Source of the DNA: Nitratireductor aquibiodomus NL21 = JCM 21793
Lineage (GTDB): Bacteria; Pseudomonadota; Alphaproteobacteria; Rhizobiales; Rhizobiaceae
Direction: 5' to 3'
NCBI RefSeq assembly: GCF_000615975.1
Contig: NZ_BAMP01000005.1
Location: 36,816 to 100,815, forward strand
Length of the DNA stretch: 64,000 nucleotides
Every line of letters begins with the position of its first letter. Within the stretch, counting starts at the first letter, position 1. Made by a program: the position numbers and the translations under genes. Positions 27,750 to 37,490 of the stretch are shown here, piece by piece. The notes below the pieces were generated by a model, which searched no databases, was not told the DNA's origin, and saw nothing but the letters and a program-made list of their open reading frames with translations.

Positions 27750-28646
27750 CTACTCTTCGGGATTCTTGCCCGGCAGCGTGATACCGGGAAACATCTTGAT
27801 GACGGCGCTGTCATCCCATCGTCCGTAGCCGGCCATGCTTGCCGAGGCGAACATCGTATAGGCGGTGGAGGCAAGCGGCAGCGGAAACCCGAGCGCTCTC
27901 CCAGCGTCCGTGACGAGCCCCAGATCCTTTACAAAAATATCGACCGTGGATCGTGGCGTGTAGTCCCCGTCCACCACATGGCGCATACGGTTCTCGAACA
28001 TCCAGGAATTGCCGGCAGCATTGGTGACCACCTCATACATGGTCTCGAGCGGGATGCCTGCCCGTGAGGCGAGAGCCATGGCTTCAGCGCCGGCAGCGAT
28101 ATGAACGCCTGCAAGAAGCTGGTGGATGACCTTGACGGCCGCGCCATCGCCTATCCGGTCGGAAATGCGGAAAACCCGCTCGGCGATGGCTTCAAGCACC
28201 GGTGCGAGCCTGTCGAATGCAGCCTCCGACCCTGCCGCCATCACGGTCATCGCGCCCTCACGCGCCTTGGCCGGCCCACCCGAAACCGGTGCATCGAGCA
28301 TCATGTGCCCCGCCTGCTCCAGGTCCGTGCCAAAACGGCGCGCATCGTCCGCCGAGACCGTCGAAGAGATCATGACAGGCGTTCCCGCCGGCAACTTTCC
28401 GGCTATGCCCGCCTCTCCGAAGAGAACGCTTTCCACCTGCTCGGCATTGACGGTGAGGATCAGCACGGCCTCGACACGACAGGCAAAATCGAGCCCCCGC
28501 GGCCCGGTCTCCCTGGCCCCCGCATAGCGAAGTTCCGCACGGGCCTCACAGCGCGGGTCCACTCCGAAAACCTCGTGCCCGGCACGCACAAGTGAAAGAG
28601 CCGCCCCCATTCCCATCGACCCGAGGCCGACCACCATCACCCGCAT
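27750..28646 (-). CDS. ltnD: L-threonate dehydrogenase-like NAD-binding protein
   Basis: 298 residues. Rossmann motif MRVMVVGLGSMGMGAALSLV, active-site region MLDAPVSGGPAKAREGAMTV, catalytic lysine in DGAAVKVIHQLLAGVHIA, and the block NAAGNSWMFENRMRHVVDGD followed by YTPRSTVDIFVKDLGLV, which is typical of LtnD/YgbJ proteins. LtnD oxidises L-threonate to 2-oxo-tetronate, which OtnI, OtnK and OtnC take to dihydroxyacetone phosphate. It is the last gene of the minus-strand ABC importer operon, 26 bases after the permease, which suggests the importer brings in threonate or a close relative. Confidence 0.85.
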   Translation of the reverse strand: MRVMVVGLGSMGMGAALSLVRAGHEVFGVDPRCEARAELRYAGARETGPRGLDFACRVEAVLILTVNAEQVESVLFGEAGIAGKLPAGTPVMISSTVSADDARRFGTDLEQAGHMMLDAPVSGGPAKAREGAMTVMAAGSEAAFDRLAPVLEAIAERVFRISDRIGDGAAVKVIHQLLAGVHIAAGAEAMALASRAGIPLETMYEVVTNAAGNSWMFENRMRHVVDGDYTPRSTVDIFVKDLGLVTDAGRALGFPLPLASTAYTMFASASMAGYGRWDDSAVIKMFPGITLPGKNPEE

Positions 28647-28672
28647 CGCTCACTCCCAAAAGACCGGAATTA

Positions 28673-29575
28673 TCATTCCTTCACTGCACCCGTCATGGAC
28701 GAGACGTAGTAATCGACGAAGAAGGAATAGAGGATAACCACGGGCAGGGAGCCAAGCAACGCGCCCGACATCAGCGCCCCCCATTCATAAATGTCGCCGC
28801 GCACCAGCTCCGTCAGCACACCGACAGGCACCGTCTTGTTTTCCGACGAGGAGATGAAGGTCAGCGCATAGATGAACTCGTTCCAGGACAGCGTGAACGC
28901 GAAGATACCGGCCGAGATGAGACCGGGCACGGCCAGAGGCAGGATAACCTTGGTGAGGATCTGCCAGCGTGTCGCCCCGTCCACCAGCGCGCTTTCTTCC
29001 AGCTCGAAGGGAATGCTGCGGAAATACCCCATCAGAAGCCAGGTGCAGAACGGGATCAGAAAGGTCGGATAGGTGAGGATCAGCGCAAGACGTGAATCGA
29101 AAATGCCCACTTTGAACACGATGAAAGCCAGCGGAATGAACAGGATGGATGGCGGCACGAGATAAGCGAGAAAGATCATCAACCCCGTCACCCGCGCGCC
29201 CGTGAACCGCACGCGTTCGATTGCATAGGCAGCAAAAACCGACGCTGCGAGCGAGATGAAGGTCGAGGCAAAGGACACCAGCATCGTGTTCCACAGCCAG
29301 CCCGGATAAGACGTCTCGAACAGCAGGAATTTCACATGTTCGAGCGTCGGCTCGATCACCCAGAAGGGGCTGTAGTTTTTGTAATCCGTGAGCTGGTAAT
29401 CCGGTTTGATGGCGGTGATCGCCATCCAGTAGAACGGAAACAGCAGCACGAAAACGAACACCGCGAGCGGCAGATAGACCGTCACGATGCGCCGCGGCAG
29501 CGTGTTGAACTGCTCCATGCCTTCCGAATCGTCGTGAAGGCCGGCCTGTTTTGTGTTCTGGATGATCTCGCTCAT
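28673..29575 (-). CDS. Sugar ABC transporter permease (MalG type)
   Basis: About 300 residues, six membrane helices. The ATPase-contact loop (EAA motif) reads ELEESALVDGATRWQILTKV followed by ILPLAVPGLIS; the last helix ends VDYYVSSMTGAVKE as in MalG/UgpE proteins. Start ATG 29575 (MSEIIQNTKQAG) after GAGGACGG. Forms the importer core with the next gene upstream. Same operon as the binding protein, ATPase and ltnD. Confidence 0.92.
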   Translation of the reverse strand: MSEIIQNTKQAGLHDDSEGMEQFNTLPRRIVTVYLPLAVFVFVLLFPFYWMAITAIKPDYQLTDYKNYSPFWVIEPTLEHVKFLLFETSYPGWLWNTMLVSFASTFISLAASVFAAYAIERVRFTGARVTGLMIFLAYLVPPSILFIPLAFIVFKVGIFDSRLALILTYPTFLIPFCTWLLMGYFRSIPFELEESALVDGATRWQILTKVILPLAVPGLISAGIFAFTLSWNEFIYALTFISSSENKTVPVGVLTELVRGDIYEWGALMSGALLGSLPVVILYSFFVDYYVSSMTGAVKE

Positions 29576-29586
29576 GGCCGTCCTCC

Positions 29587-30515
29587 TCAGTCGCCGCCGC
29601 CCTGCTGCCATTTGCGGCGCTGCAATCCGAAGAAGGAGAACAGGATCGCCGCCAGCAGGAATGGGATCATCGCCACGGCAATCGCCGCACCCTCACCCAG
29701 TTGCCCGCCGGGAATGGCGCGCTGGAAGGAAAGCGTTGCCATCAGATGGGTGGCGTTAACCGGCCCGCCGCGCGTCAGCACATAGATGAGCTGAAAGTCA
29801 GTGAAGGTGAACAGCACTGAAAACGTCATCACCACGGCAATGATCGGCGTCAGAAGCGGCAGCGTAATCTTGGTAAAGCGCTGCCACGAGGTCGCGCCAT
29901 CCAGTGCCGCCGCCTCATTGAGCGATTGCGGAATGGTCTGCAGCCCGGCCAGCAGCGAAATCGCCACAAAGGGGATGCCCCGCCAGACGTTGGCGGCGAT
30001 CACGGAAGCCCGTGCCGTGTTCGGGTCGCCAAGAAAATTGATCGGCTCGCTGATGACACCGAGATTCATCAGCACATAGGAAATGATCGAAAACTGGGAA
30101 TCGTAGATCCACCAGAAAGCCAGCGCCGAAAGCACGGTCGGCACCACCCAGGCAGAAGGATGATCGCGCGAAAAAACGTCTTGAACGGCAAATGCTGGTT
30201 CAGGATCAACGCCAGCCAGAGCCCCAGCACGAACTTCAATACCGAAGCCACCACGGTGTAGAGCATCGTGTTGAAAACGGAGAGCCAGAACACCGGATCG
30301 TCGAACAGCCAGATATAGTTTTCGAGCCCGACGAAAATGCCCTCGCGTCCGATCCGCGCATCCGTGAAACCGAGCCACACGCCCAGCCCCAGCGGATAGG
30401 TGAGAAAGCACAGAAGAAACACCGCTGCCGGAAGCATGAACAGAATGCCGAGCCCGTTGCGGCTTTCCAGAAGCCATCCCAGGATCGAAAAGGAACGCGC
30501 GGGCCTGGCCTGCAT
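29587..30515 (-). CDS. Sugar ABC transporter permease (MalF/UgpA type), frameshifted
   Basis: About 309 residues and six helices. The EAA loop reads SLNEAAALDGATSWQRFTKI followed by TLPLLTPI. The frame breaks near 30152; one extra C (ctgccctgg) joins FFRAIILLP to WVVPTVLSALAFWWIYDSQF. Start MQARPARSFSILG at 30515. Partner of the MalG-type permease. The preceding binding-protein gene ends 75 bases upstream with a hairpin between. Confidence 0.9.
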
Positions 30516-30555
30516 GGATCATCCTGCCTTTCTTGATACTGACCTGCATGAAGGA

Positions 30556-30582
30556 GCGGCGCCGACGGTCAGCCGGCGCCGC
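30556..30582. promoter_or_regulatory. GC hairpin between binding-protein and permease genes
   Basis: GCGGCGCCG-ACGGTCAGC-CGGCGCCGC: a perfect 9-bp stem with a 9-nt loop, 8 bases past the binding-protein stop in the direction of transcription. There is no T-run, so it is more likely an mRNA 3'-end protector or partial attenuator than a terminator. Confidence 0.65.
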
Positions 30583-30589
30583 CTGTCCA

Positions 30590-31905
30590 TCAGCGGTAGT
30601 AGCGCGCGATGCGCCGCTCCGCGTTGGCAATGGCCTCTTCAGGCGTGCGTTGTCCGGTCACCGCTTCGGCAAACATGTCGACCAGCACATAGTCGGCCAT
30701 GACGCCTGCCGATGCCGGTCCGAGCGGGCCTGCATAGCCATTGGGCCGCAGCGAAGCCGAAGCCTTGGCATAGGGCGCGTGAACCGGGTTCGAGGTCCAC
30801 ACCGGGTTGTTCTCGAAGCCCTTCAGAGCCTGACAGCAATAGGCGCTCGCACCTTCCAGCCACGCATTCATGCGGTCGGCTGATACATGAAGGCGAGATA
30901 GGCCTTGGCCGCCTGCGGGTATTTGCAGTGATTGAAGATCGAGAGCGTCGAGGTCTGGTGCAGTTCCACCGATTTGCCCACCGGCCCGACCGGCAGATTG
31001 GTGGTGCGGATGTCCTCGGCGATTTCCTTTAAGGCCTCATCCTTGGTCGCCGCATAGTAAAGCGAAACACCGTTCGCTGTCAGCGACACCTCACCGGCGA
31101 GGAAGGCGCGGTTGTTGTTGATGTCGAGCCAGCTTTCCGTTCCGGGAATGAAGGTCTCGTAGAGCGCCTTCGCATAGTCGATGGCCGCTTTCGTCTCGGG
31201 GCTGTTGATCGCCACTGCACCGCTTTCGTCCACCGTCATGCCGCCATGGCTCCACAGAAGCCAGTGGGCATAATTGTTGCCGTCACCAACCGCCTTGCCA
31301 TGCGGGAAACCGGCCGGTGTGCCATTGGCCTTCATCGCCTTGCACAGTTCGAGGAAGCCGGCCGTATCCTGCGGGAACTCGCTGAAACCTGCCGCCTTCA
31401 TGTGGCTGTCGCGATAGCAGACGGCGTTGCCGATGGCGCAGAGCGGGATGGCGATGAACTTGTCGCCCTGCCGGGCATAGCCCTCAAGCCCTTCATACCA
31501 GCCGCCATGCTCCTCGCCGAGCGCGTTGGCCAGATCCGTCACATCCACCAGCTTGTCGGGATACTGAAAGGGATCGTCGAACCAGCTCATCACCATGTCC
31601 GGGCCAGACCCGACATTGGCCGCCACCGCCGCTTTCGGGCGCACGTCCTCCCAGCTTTCCTGGTCGATGCGAACCTCCACGCCCGTGGCCTCGGTGAAGG
31701 CGGCCGTGTTGGCGTTCCAGGCTTCCTCTTCGCCTGTCACAAAAGGCACCCAGCGCAGAAGGCGCAGGGTGGCACCCTCCTCCGGTGTGAACATCGATGC
31801 CGTTGCCTGCGCCAGCGCATGCCGCGTTCCCAGCGTTCCCGCCAGAAGGCCACCGGCGGCGAGACCCGCCGTGCCTGAAAGAAATCTCCTGCGATTGATC
31901 GTCAT
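30590..31905 (-). CDS. Sugar ABC transporter substrate-binding protein (family 1), Tat-exported, frameshifted
   Basis: About 438 residues. Start ATG 31905 gives MTINRRRFLSGTAGLAAGG, a twin-arginine signal. Family-1 features: TPEEGATLRLLRWVPFVTGE, FTEATGVEVRIDQESWEDV, DMVMSWFDDPFQYPDKLVDV and AYLAFMYQP. The frame breaks near 30877; one extra G (ccggac) restores YQPDRMNAWLEGASAYCCQA to the stop at 30590. Receptor of the importer that also carries ltnD, so a sugar acid is a reasonable ligand guess. Confidence 0.9.
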
Positions 31906-32029
31906 TGCACGTCTCCTCCTCAAATCTGCGGGCATCCTCCCGATGCCGCAAAGCGGTTGACTGCCGCATTAACGCCGGGCGCTGAAACGCCCCGTCCTGA
32001 CGCCGCCCTCCCCGGCAGCGCCAATCCGA

Positions 32030-33093
<1,064 letters not shown>

Positions 33094-33109
33094 TAAGGCT
33101 CCTCCCTCC

Positions 33110-33125
33110 TTAATGTATTCATTGT
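33110..33125. promoter_or_regulatory. Operator-like site in the ABC operon leader (proximal)
   Basis: TTAATGTATTCATTGT matches the perfect palindrome at 24554 in 13 of 16 positions. It abuts the ribosome site of the ATPase gene, a place where a bound repressor would block elongation or initiation. Confidence 0.6.
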
Positions 33126-33207
33126 TGCATAGTGGCTTCAATCCGAATGGAGCGCAACATGCAAAACAAGGAACATCAGGAAGTTTGTAAAATCCGGCAC
33201 CTCCTCA

Positions 33208-33223
33208 ATAACGTATGCATCGT
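33208..33223. promoter_or_regulatory. Operator-like site in the ABC operon leader (distal)
   Basis: ATAACGTATGCATCGT matches the 24554 palindrome in 12 of 16 positions, about 98 bases from the proximal site. Two sites roughly nine helical turns apart could allow a loop. Weaker than the others. Confidence 0.4.
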
Positions 33224-33247
33224 GAAGCGACCGGACAAACAGATGAC

Positions 33248-33272
33248 GGCGCGGTGCTTTACGCATCGCGCC
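33248..33272. terminator. Hairpin downstream of the ROK-regulated operon
   Basis: GGCGCGGTG-CTTTACG-CATCGCGCC: a 9-bp stem with one G-T pair. It lies about 80 bases past the stop of the half-size ATPase gene (33350) on the minus strand and before the next operon's promoter. No T-run; termination is only inferred from position. Confidence 0.4.
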
Positions 33273-33349
33273 GTGCGAATGGATTCAGGTCGTGAAGGGC
33301 AATGAAAACGCCTGCCGCGCCGGGTGCGGGCACCCGGCGGCGAACTGCC

Positions 33350-34105
33350 TCAGGCGAGGCCGGTAATCATCGATACGATCTCGTTCTTGTCTGTTTTCGC
33401 GGTTTCGCGCACGCCGATCTGATTGCCGCGGCGCAAGACGCAGATCCTGTCCGAGAGGCGGAAAACCTGGTCGAGGCTGTGGCTGATGATGAGGATCGCC
33501 AGATTGCGGGCCTTGAGCGACTGGACGATTTCCTCGACCTTGGCCGTTTCGGCAACGCCGAGCGCGGCGGTCGGCTCGTCGAGCAGGATCAGCTTGGTGG
33601 CCCAGTGTGTCGCCCGCGCAATCGCGACACCCTGCCGCTGCCCGCCCGAAAGATCGCGGATCATCGCATTGGCCGATGGAATCCGGACGTCCAGTTCGTC
33701 AACAAGCGCCTGCGTTTCCTGCATCATCGCGCGGCGGTCGAGCATGCCGAAAGGCTTTCGCACCTTCTCGCGCCCGAGAAAGAGGTTCATGTAAACGGGC
33801 TGAAGATCGGCCAGCGCCAGATCCTGATAGACCACCTCGATGCCGCTGGAGCGCGCCATGCTGGCATCGGAGAAGCTGACCGCCTCGCCATCGAGCCGGA
33901 TGGTGCCCGAGGTCGGGGCATGCACGCCGGAGATGATCTTGATCAACGTCGACTTGCCGGCACCGTTGTCGCCGACCAGCGCAACGATTTCACCGGCCTT
34001 CAGGTCGAGCGAGAAATCCTGAATGGCGACAACCCCGCCAAACGCCTTGTGAATGTTCTTCAATTCGAGAACGGGGCTGGTGATGGTTTCCGAATTCGCT
34101 GACAT
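33350..34105 (-). CDS. Sugar ABC transporter ATP-binding protein, single-domain (RbsA/XylG half)
   Basis: 251 residues, one ATPase cassette instead of the two usual in RbsA-type proteins. Walker A LVGDNGAGKSTLIKIISGVH, signature LSGGQRQGVAIARATHW, Walker B LILLDEPTAALG and the H-loop LIISHSLDQVFRLSDRICVL are intact. It would work as a homodimer under the RbsC-type permease. Start ATG 34105 is four bases past the PLP-enzyme stop. Last gene of the ROK-regulated operon. Confidence 0.92.
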   Translation of the reverse strand: MSANSETITSPVLELKNIHKAFGGVVAIQDFSLDLKAGEIVALVGDNGAGKSTLIKIISGVHAPTSGTIRLDGEAVSFSDASMARSSGIEVVYQDLALADLQPVYMNLFLGREKVRKPFGMLDRRAMMQETQALVDELDVRIPSANAMIRDLSGGQRQGVAIARATHWATKLILLDEPTAALGVAETAKVEEIVQSLKARNLAILIISHSLDQVFRLSDRICVLRRGNQIGVRETAKTDKNEIVSMITGLA

Positions 34106-34108
34106 AGC

Positions 34109-35314
34109 TTACCTCAGCTCCGGCCAGTCTTGTGCAACCCCGAACGGGTTCTCGATGGTCACCACTTTGGGATCGCCGCTGGAAACGCCGGAAATTCCCA
34201 CTGTGTAGGCACGGGTGACGAAGGCCTGCCCCCGGAAACCGAAGACGACACTGTCGCCCGCCCTGGGCTTAACCGCGCCGGTCGTATCGATCATGCCGTA
34301 ATAGTCGATTGCCGAAGGTGGCGGAATTTCCACGCTGGCCATCGCCTGCGCCGAAGCCGTCGGCGTATCGGACACGATTGCCTGAACATCGTAATCCGGG
34401 AAGACCGGATCGATATAAAGGCCGCCGCCGAAACAGTAGGCGCGCTGCTGGTGAAGATGCGAAACCTCCGAGAGGTAGAGCACAGCGGGACGCTCCGGCA
34501 GGTCCTCAATGGCGTGAAGGGGCGTCGTTCCGTGCAGGCCGTTGCCCGGCTCACACTGCGTTGCGCCCGCCTCGGCCAGCGTGTCGAGCACGATTGACGA
34601 AGTGGTGCCCGGCGCGTTCACCTCCACATCGGTGCGACCGGCCTTCGCCAGCGCTTCGGCGGCACGGGCGAGAGTCGAGAGGTTGTGCGTGGGCAGAACC
34701 TTCTTTTTTTCCTGATCGTAAAGCAGCGCCGGGAATGTGGTGAGACCCGCGAACCGCGCGCCATCCAGCCCGTCGATCATCGCCGCCACATCGGCGATGT
34801 CCTCCGCGGGAAAACCGCCCTCATGCCCGCGATAGAACGTGTCCTTCTCCGTGTGGATCCGCGCGAGGAGAGACTGCGTGCGCCCGGCTAGCTTTGCCGC
34901 GTGGGCGGCCTCCTGCGCCTTCTCCCTGCTGAAAACGGTCCAGAAATCAGGCGCCAGACGCGATGCGGCCATCGGCGCCTCACGACGCGGCACCTGCACC
35001 AGATGGCCGAGGTGCCCGGTCTTGAGGCCTGCACGATCGCAGGCCACCGCGCAGGCCATGTCCACGGCCACGGAACGGTCGATGCCGCCGCGCATCACCG
35101 CCTGACAGAAGCCGCTGTTCCGCCCCACCTGCTTGGTCATGGCGAACACTTTCAGGCCATGCCTGTCGGCAGCGGTGCGGAAATGCCGGGCATTTTCCTC
35201 GACCGCGTCCAGATCGAGCAGATAGGCATTGGCGGGCACCCTGCCCTCCTGATGCAGGCGGATTGCCGCTTCGATGAATGCGGGATTGCGGCGTCTAAGA
35301 ACATCGAGAAACAT
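34109..35314 (-). CDS. YhfX-like PLP-dependent enzyme (alanine racemase N-terminal fold)
   Basis: 401 residues. The N-terminal barrel resembles alanine racemase/D-threonine aldolase: ANAYLLDLDAVEENARHF and the probable PLP lysine in LKVFAMTKQVGRNSGFCQAV. Later blocks NAPGTTSSIVLDTLAEAGAT, CEPGNGLHGTTPLHA, EVSHLHQQRAYCFGGGLYID and the beta-domain PRAGDSVVFGFRGQAFVTRA fit the YhfX group, whose reaction is unknown to me. It sits between the importer ATPase and permease genes, so it presumably acts on the imported compound, probably an amino acid or amino-sugar derivative (racemase, lyase or decarboxylase chemistry). Confidence 0.78.
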   Translation of the reverse strand: MFLDVLRRRNPAFIEAAIRLHQEGRVPANAYLLDLDAVEENARHFRTAADRHGLKVFAMTKQVGRNSGFCQAVMRGGIDRSVAVDMACAVACDRAGLKTGHLGHLVQVPRREAPMAASRLAPDFWTVFSREKAQEAAHAAKLAGRTQSLLARIHTEKDTFYRGHEGGFPAEDIADVAAMIDGLDGARFAGLTTFPALLYDQEKKKVLPTHNLSTLARAAEALAKAGRTDVEVNAPGTTSSIVLDTLAEAGATQCEPGNGLHGTTPLHAIEDLPERPAVLYLSEVSHLHQQRAYCFGGGLYIDPVFPDYDVQAIVSDTPTASAQAMASVEIPPPSAIDYYGMIDTTGAVKPRAGDSVVFGFRGQAFVTRAYTVGISGVSSGDPKVVTIENPFGVAQDWPELR

Positions 35315-35335
35315 CGGACTTCTCCAGAATTCGGA

Positions 35336-36295
35336 TCAGGCGCGTGTGGTGTCGCGCAGGGAAATGGCAACGGCCAGAAGGATGATGAGCCCGCGCACGA
35401 TCATCTGATCGGAGACCGAGAGCCCCATCAGGATCAGCCCGTTGTTCAGCATGCCCATGAGAAGCGAGCCCACCAGCGCGCCGATCACGGAGCCCTTGCC
35501 GCCGTTCAGCGCCGTGCCGCCGACGATCACGGCCGCGATCACGGTCATCAGGTCGCTTTCGCCGAGCGTGTATTTTGCCGCCTGCAGCCGCCCGGCATAG
35601 AGCAGCCCGGCAAGCCCGGCACAGCCGCCGCTTATCATCAGCACCGCAAGACGGAGGCGTGGAACCTTGATGCCGGAAACCTGCGCGGCGCGCGCATTGT
35701 CACCGGTCGCGATCACATGCGCACCGAACCGGCTTTCCCGGTAGACCAGATGGCCGACGATCACGGCGGCAAGCGTCCACAGTACAAGCGAGGGGATGCC
35801 GAAGAACGAGCCCGAACCGAAGAAGCCGGTGAACGTGTCGCTCAGAACCGGAATGGAGCGCAAATCCGTCATGGACCGTGCCACACCAGCAAAAAGCCCC
35901 ATCGTGGCGAGTGTCACAAGAAAGGATGGCAAGCGCAGATAAGCCACCATCACCCCGTTGATCCAGCCAATGGCGAGACCCGCGCCAAGCCCGGCAAGAA
36001 TGCCGAACAGCATGGAATGCTCCTGCATCACCACAGCGGCCGCAAGGGCTGAGACGGCAACAATGGAGCCGAAGGAAAGATCGATCTCGCCCGCCGATAG
36101 AACGAAGACGAGGCCGATGGCCATGATCGTCGCCGGTGCGGTCTGGAGCACGATGTTCGAAAGGTTCCTGGTGGTCAGGAAGCCGTCATCCGCGAGCGTG
36201 ATGGCGAAGAAGAGAAAGATCGCGATGAAGCCCAGATAGATGACGCTGCCCTGCAGATCGAACTTTCTGGCTATCGCGGATGTGCGCTTGAACAT
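35336..36295 (-). CDS. Ribose/xylose-type ABC transporter permease (RbsC family)
   Basis: 319 residues with about nine to ten membrane helices. Family hallmarks: VLSAGEIDLSFGSIVAVSAL, GWINGVMVAYLRLPSFLVTL with ATMGLFAGVARSMTD, and AAVIVGGTALNGGKGSVIGA. Forms a homodimer with the half-size ATPase. Start ATG 36295. A strong hairpin separates it from the binding-protein gene upstream. Confidence 0.92.
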   Translation of the reverse strand: MFKRTSAIARKFDLQGSVIYLGFIAIFLFFAITLADDGFLTTRNLSNIVLQTAPATIMAIGLVFVLSAGEIDLSFGSIVAVSALAAAVVMQEHSMLFGILAGLGAGLAIGWINGVMVAYLRLPSFLVTLATMGLFAGVARSMTDLRSIPVLSDTFTGFFGSGSFFGIPSLVLWTLAAVIVGHLVYRESRFGAHVIATGDNARAAQVSGIKVPRLRLAVLMISGGCAGLAGLLYAGRLQAAKYTLGESDLMTVIAAVIVGGTALNGGKGSVIGALVGSLLMGMLNNGLILMGLSVSDQMIVRGLIILLAVAISLRDTTRA

Positions 36296-36324
36296 GTGAC
36301 ATCTCTGAAAGAACTGAACGGGTT

Positions 36325-36361
36325 GGCAGGCCGTGGGTTCAGGATCCCACCACGGCCTGCC
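36325..36361. promoter_or_regulatory. Long GC hairpin after the first sugar-binding protein gene
   Basis: GGCAGGCCGTGG and CCACGGCCTGCC form a perfect 12-bp stem around 13 bases. It starts 8 bases past the binding-protein stop and precedes the permease gene. No T-run on the transcribed strand. Confidence 0.7.
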
Positions 36362-36368
36362 GGAGTTG

Positions 36369-37433
36369 CTATTGGGCCGCGGCCTTGACGCTTTCCGGCG
36401 GCTGCCGGTTCATCGACTGCATCCAGCCGTCGACAACATTGTCGGAGCCGACACTCAGCGCATCGACGACGAGGAAAGGCTCCACCGCCTTGTCGAGCAG
36501 GCCGGCGGCGGCGGCCCGCGCCGCCGTGACACCGATCTGATACGCCTCGTCGGCGACGATGGCGGCAATGTTGCCACCCTTCAGCATGTCGAGCGCGGCA
36601 GGCTCGTTCAGATCGATCGTCACCACCTTGGTCCGGTCGTTGGACTGCTGGCGGAGAACGGAGAGCACGCCCAGAGCCGGCTCGGCCCATGGAGTATAGA
36701 TGCCGTCGAGGTCAGGATTGCGCGAAAGCATGGCGCTTGCAATGTCCTCGGCATTGGCCGGATCGGTCATGCCGGATTCGATAACGATCTCGATTTCGGG
36801 ATACTCGTTTTCGATGGTCCATTTGAACGCACCGTCGCGCTGGTTGGTGACGGGAAAGTCGGCATCGTGGAACATATAGCCCACCTTGCCCTTGCCGCCG
36901 ATGGCCTCGGCCAGCGCCACTGCCGCCTTGTTGCCGATCTGAAAGAGGTCGGCCGAAACCACGGTTGTGTAATCCTCACCATGGGTGAAGCCCTGAACCG
37001 CATTGTCGATGAAGACCAGTTCGACGCCCGCATCCCTGGCAACGCCATAGACGGACTTGGCCGTCGGCGGATCGATGGGCAGCGACACGATGATGGAAGG
37101 ATTGCGCGCCATCACCGTTTCCACATCGGCCTTCTGGCGCGCGGTGTCGAAACCGGCATCGGTTTCCGCGACCACCTCGATGCCAAGCCGGGCGAATTCG
37201 TCCTTCGCACCCTGCGCGACGGCGTTCGACCAGTCATAGAGTTCGTGCCAGACGAGCGCGGCGGTGTGGCCGCCGGACTTGATGGTCTCGATATCCGCAT
37301 CGCTGAGGGTGAGCGAAGCCGCCGGCGTGGGTGCCTCACCGTTCGGCCCGACCGTTGCGGGCTGTTCGGCAAAGGCCATCGCGGTTGTCGCTGCCAGAAG
37401 CGGGACCGCTGCAAAAAGAGCTTTGAGTTTCAT
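36369..37433 (-). CDS. Sugar ABC transporter substrate-binding protein (family 4, RbsB-like), copy A
   Basis: 354 residues, signal peptide MKLKALFAAVPLLAATTAMA. Periplasmic-binding-protein-like I fold: GGHTAALVWHELYDWSNAVA, RNPSIIVSLPIDPPTAKSVY, KVGYMFHDADFPVTNQRDGA and TKVVTIDLNEPAALDMLKGG with AIVADEAYQIG. It is clearly paralogous to the next gene (shared GGH-AAL-WH, DEFARLGIEVVA, FHDAD/YHDAD and VTNQRD blocks), so two receptors serve a single permease/ATPase. Probably different ligand preferences. Confidence 0.92.
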   Translation of the reverse strand: MKLKALFAAVPLLAATTAMAFAEQPATVGPNGEAPTPAASLTLSDADIETIKSGGHTAALVWHELYDWSNAVAQGAKDEFARLGIEVVAETDAGFDTARQKADVETVMARNPSIIVSLPIDPPTAKSVYGVARDAGVELVFIDNAVQGFTHGEDYTTVVSADLFQIGNKAAVALAEAIGGKGKVGYMFHDADFPVTNQRDGAFKWTIENEYPEIEIVIESGMTDPANAEDIASAMLSRNPDLDGIYTPWAEPALGVLSVLRQQSNDRTKVVTIDLNEPAALDMLKGGNIAAIVADEAYQIGVTAARAAAAGLLDKAVEPFLVVDALSVGSDNVVDGWMQSMNRQPPESVKAAAQ

Positions 37434-37458
37434 ATCGTTTCCTCCCGTTTCCCCGTTT

Positions 37459-37481
37459 GGCGGCCGCGCCCCGCGGCCGCC
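37459..37481. promoter_or_regulatory. All-GC hairpin between the two binding-protein genes
   Basis: GGCGGCCGCG-CCC-CGCGGCCGCC is a perfect 10-bp stem made only of G and C with a 3-nt loop, 9 bases past the stop of copy B. Very stable; likely shields upstream mRNA from exonucleases. Confidence 0.7.
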
Positions 37482-37490
37482 GCGCAGGCA

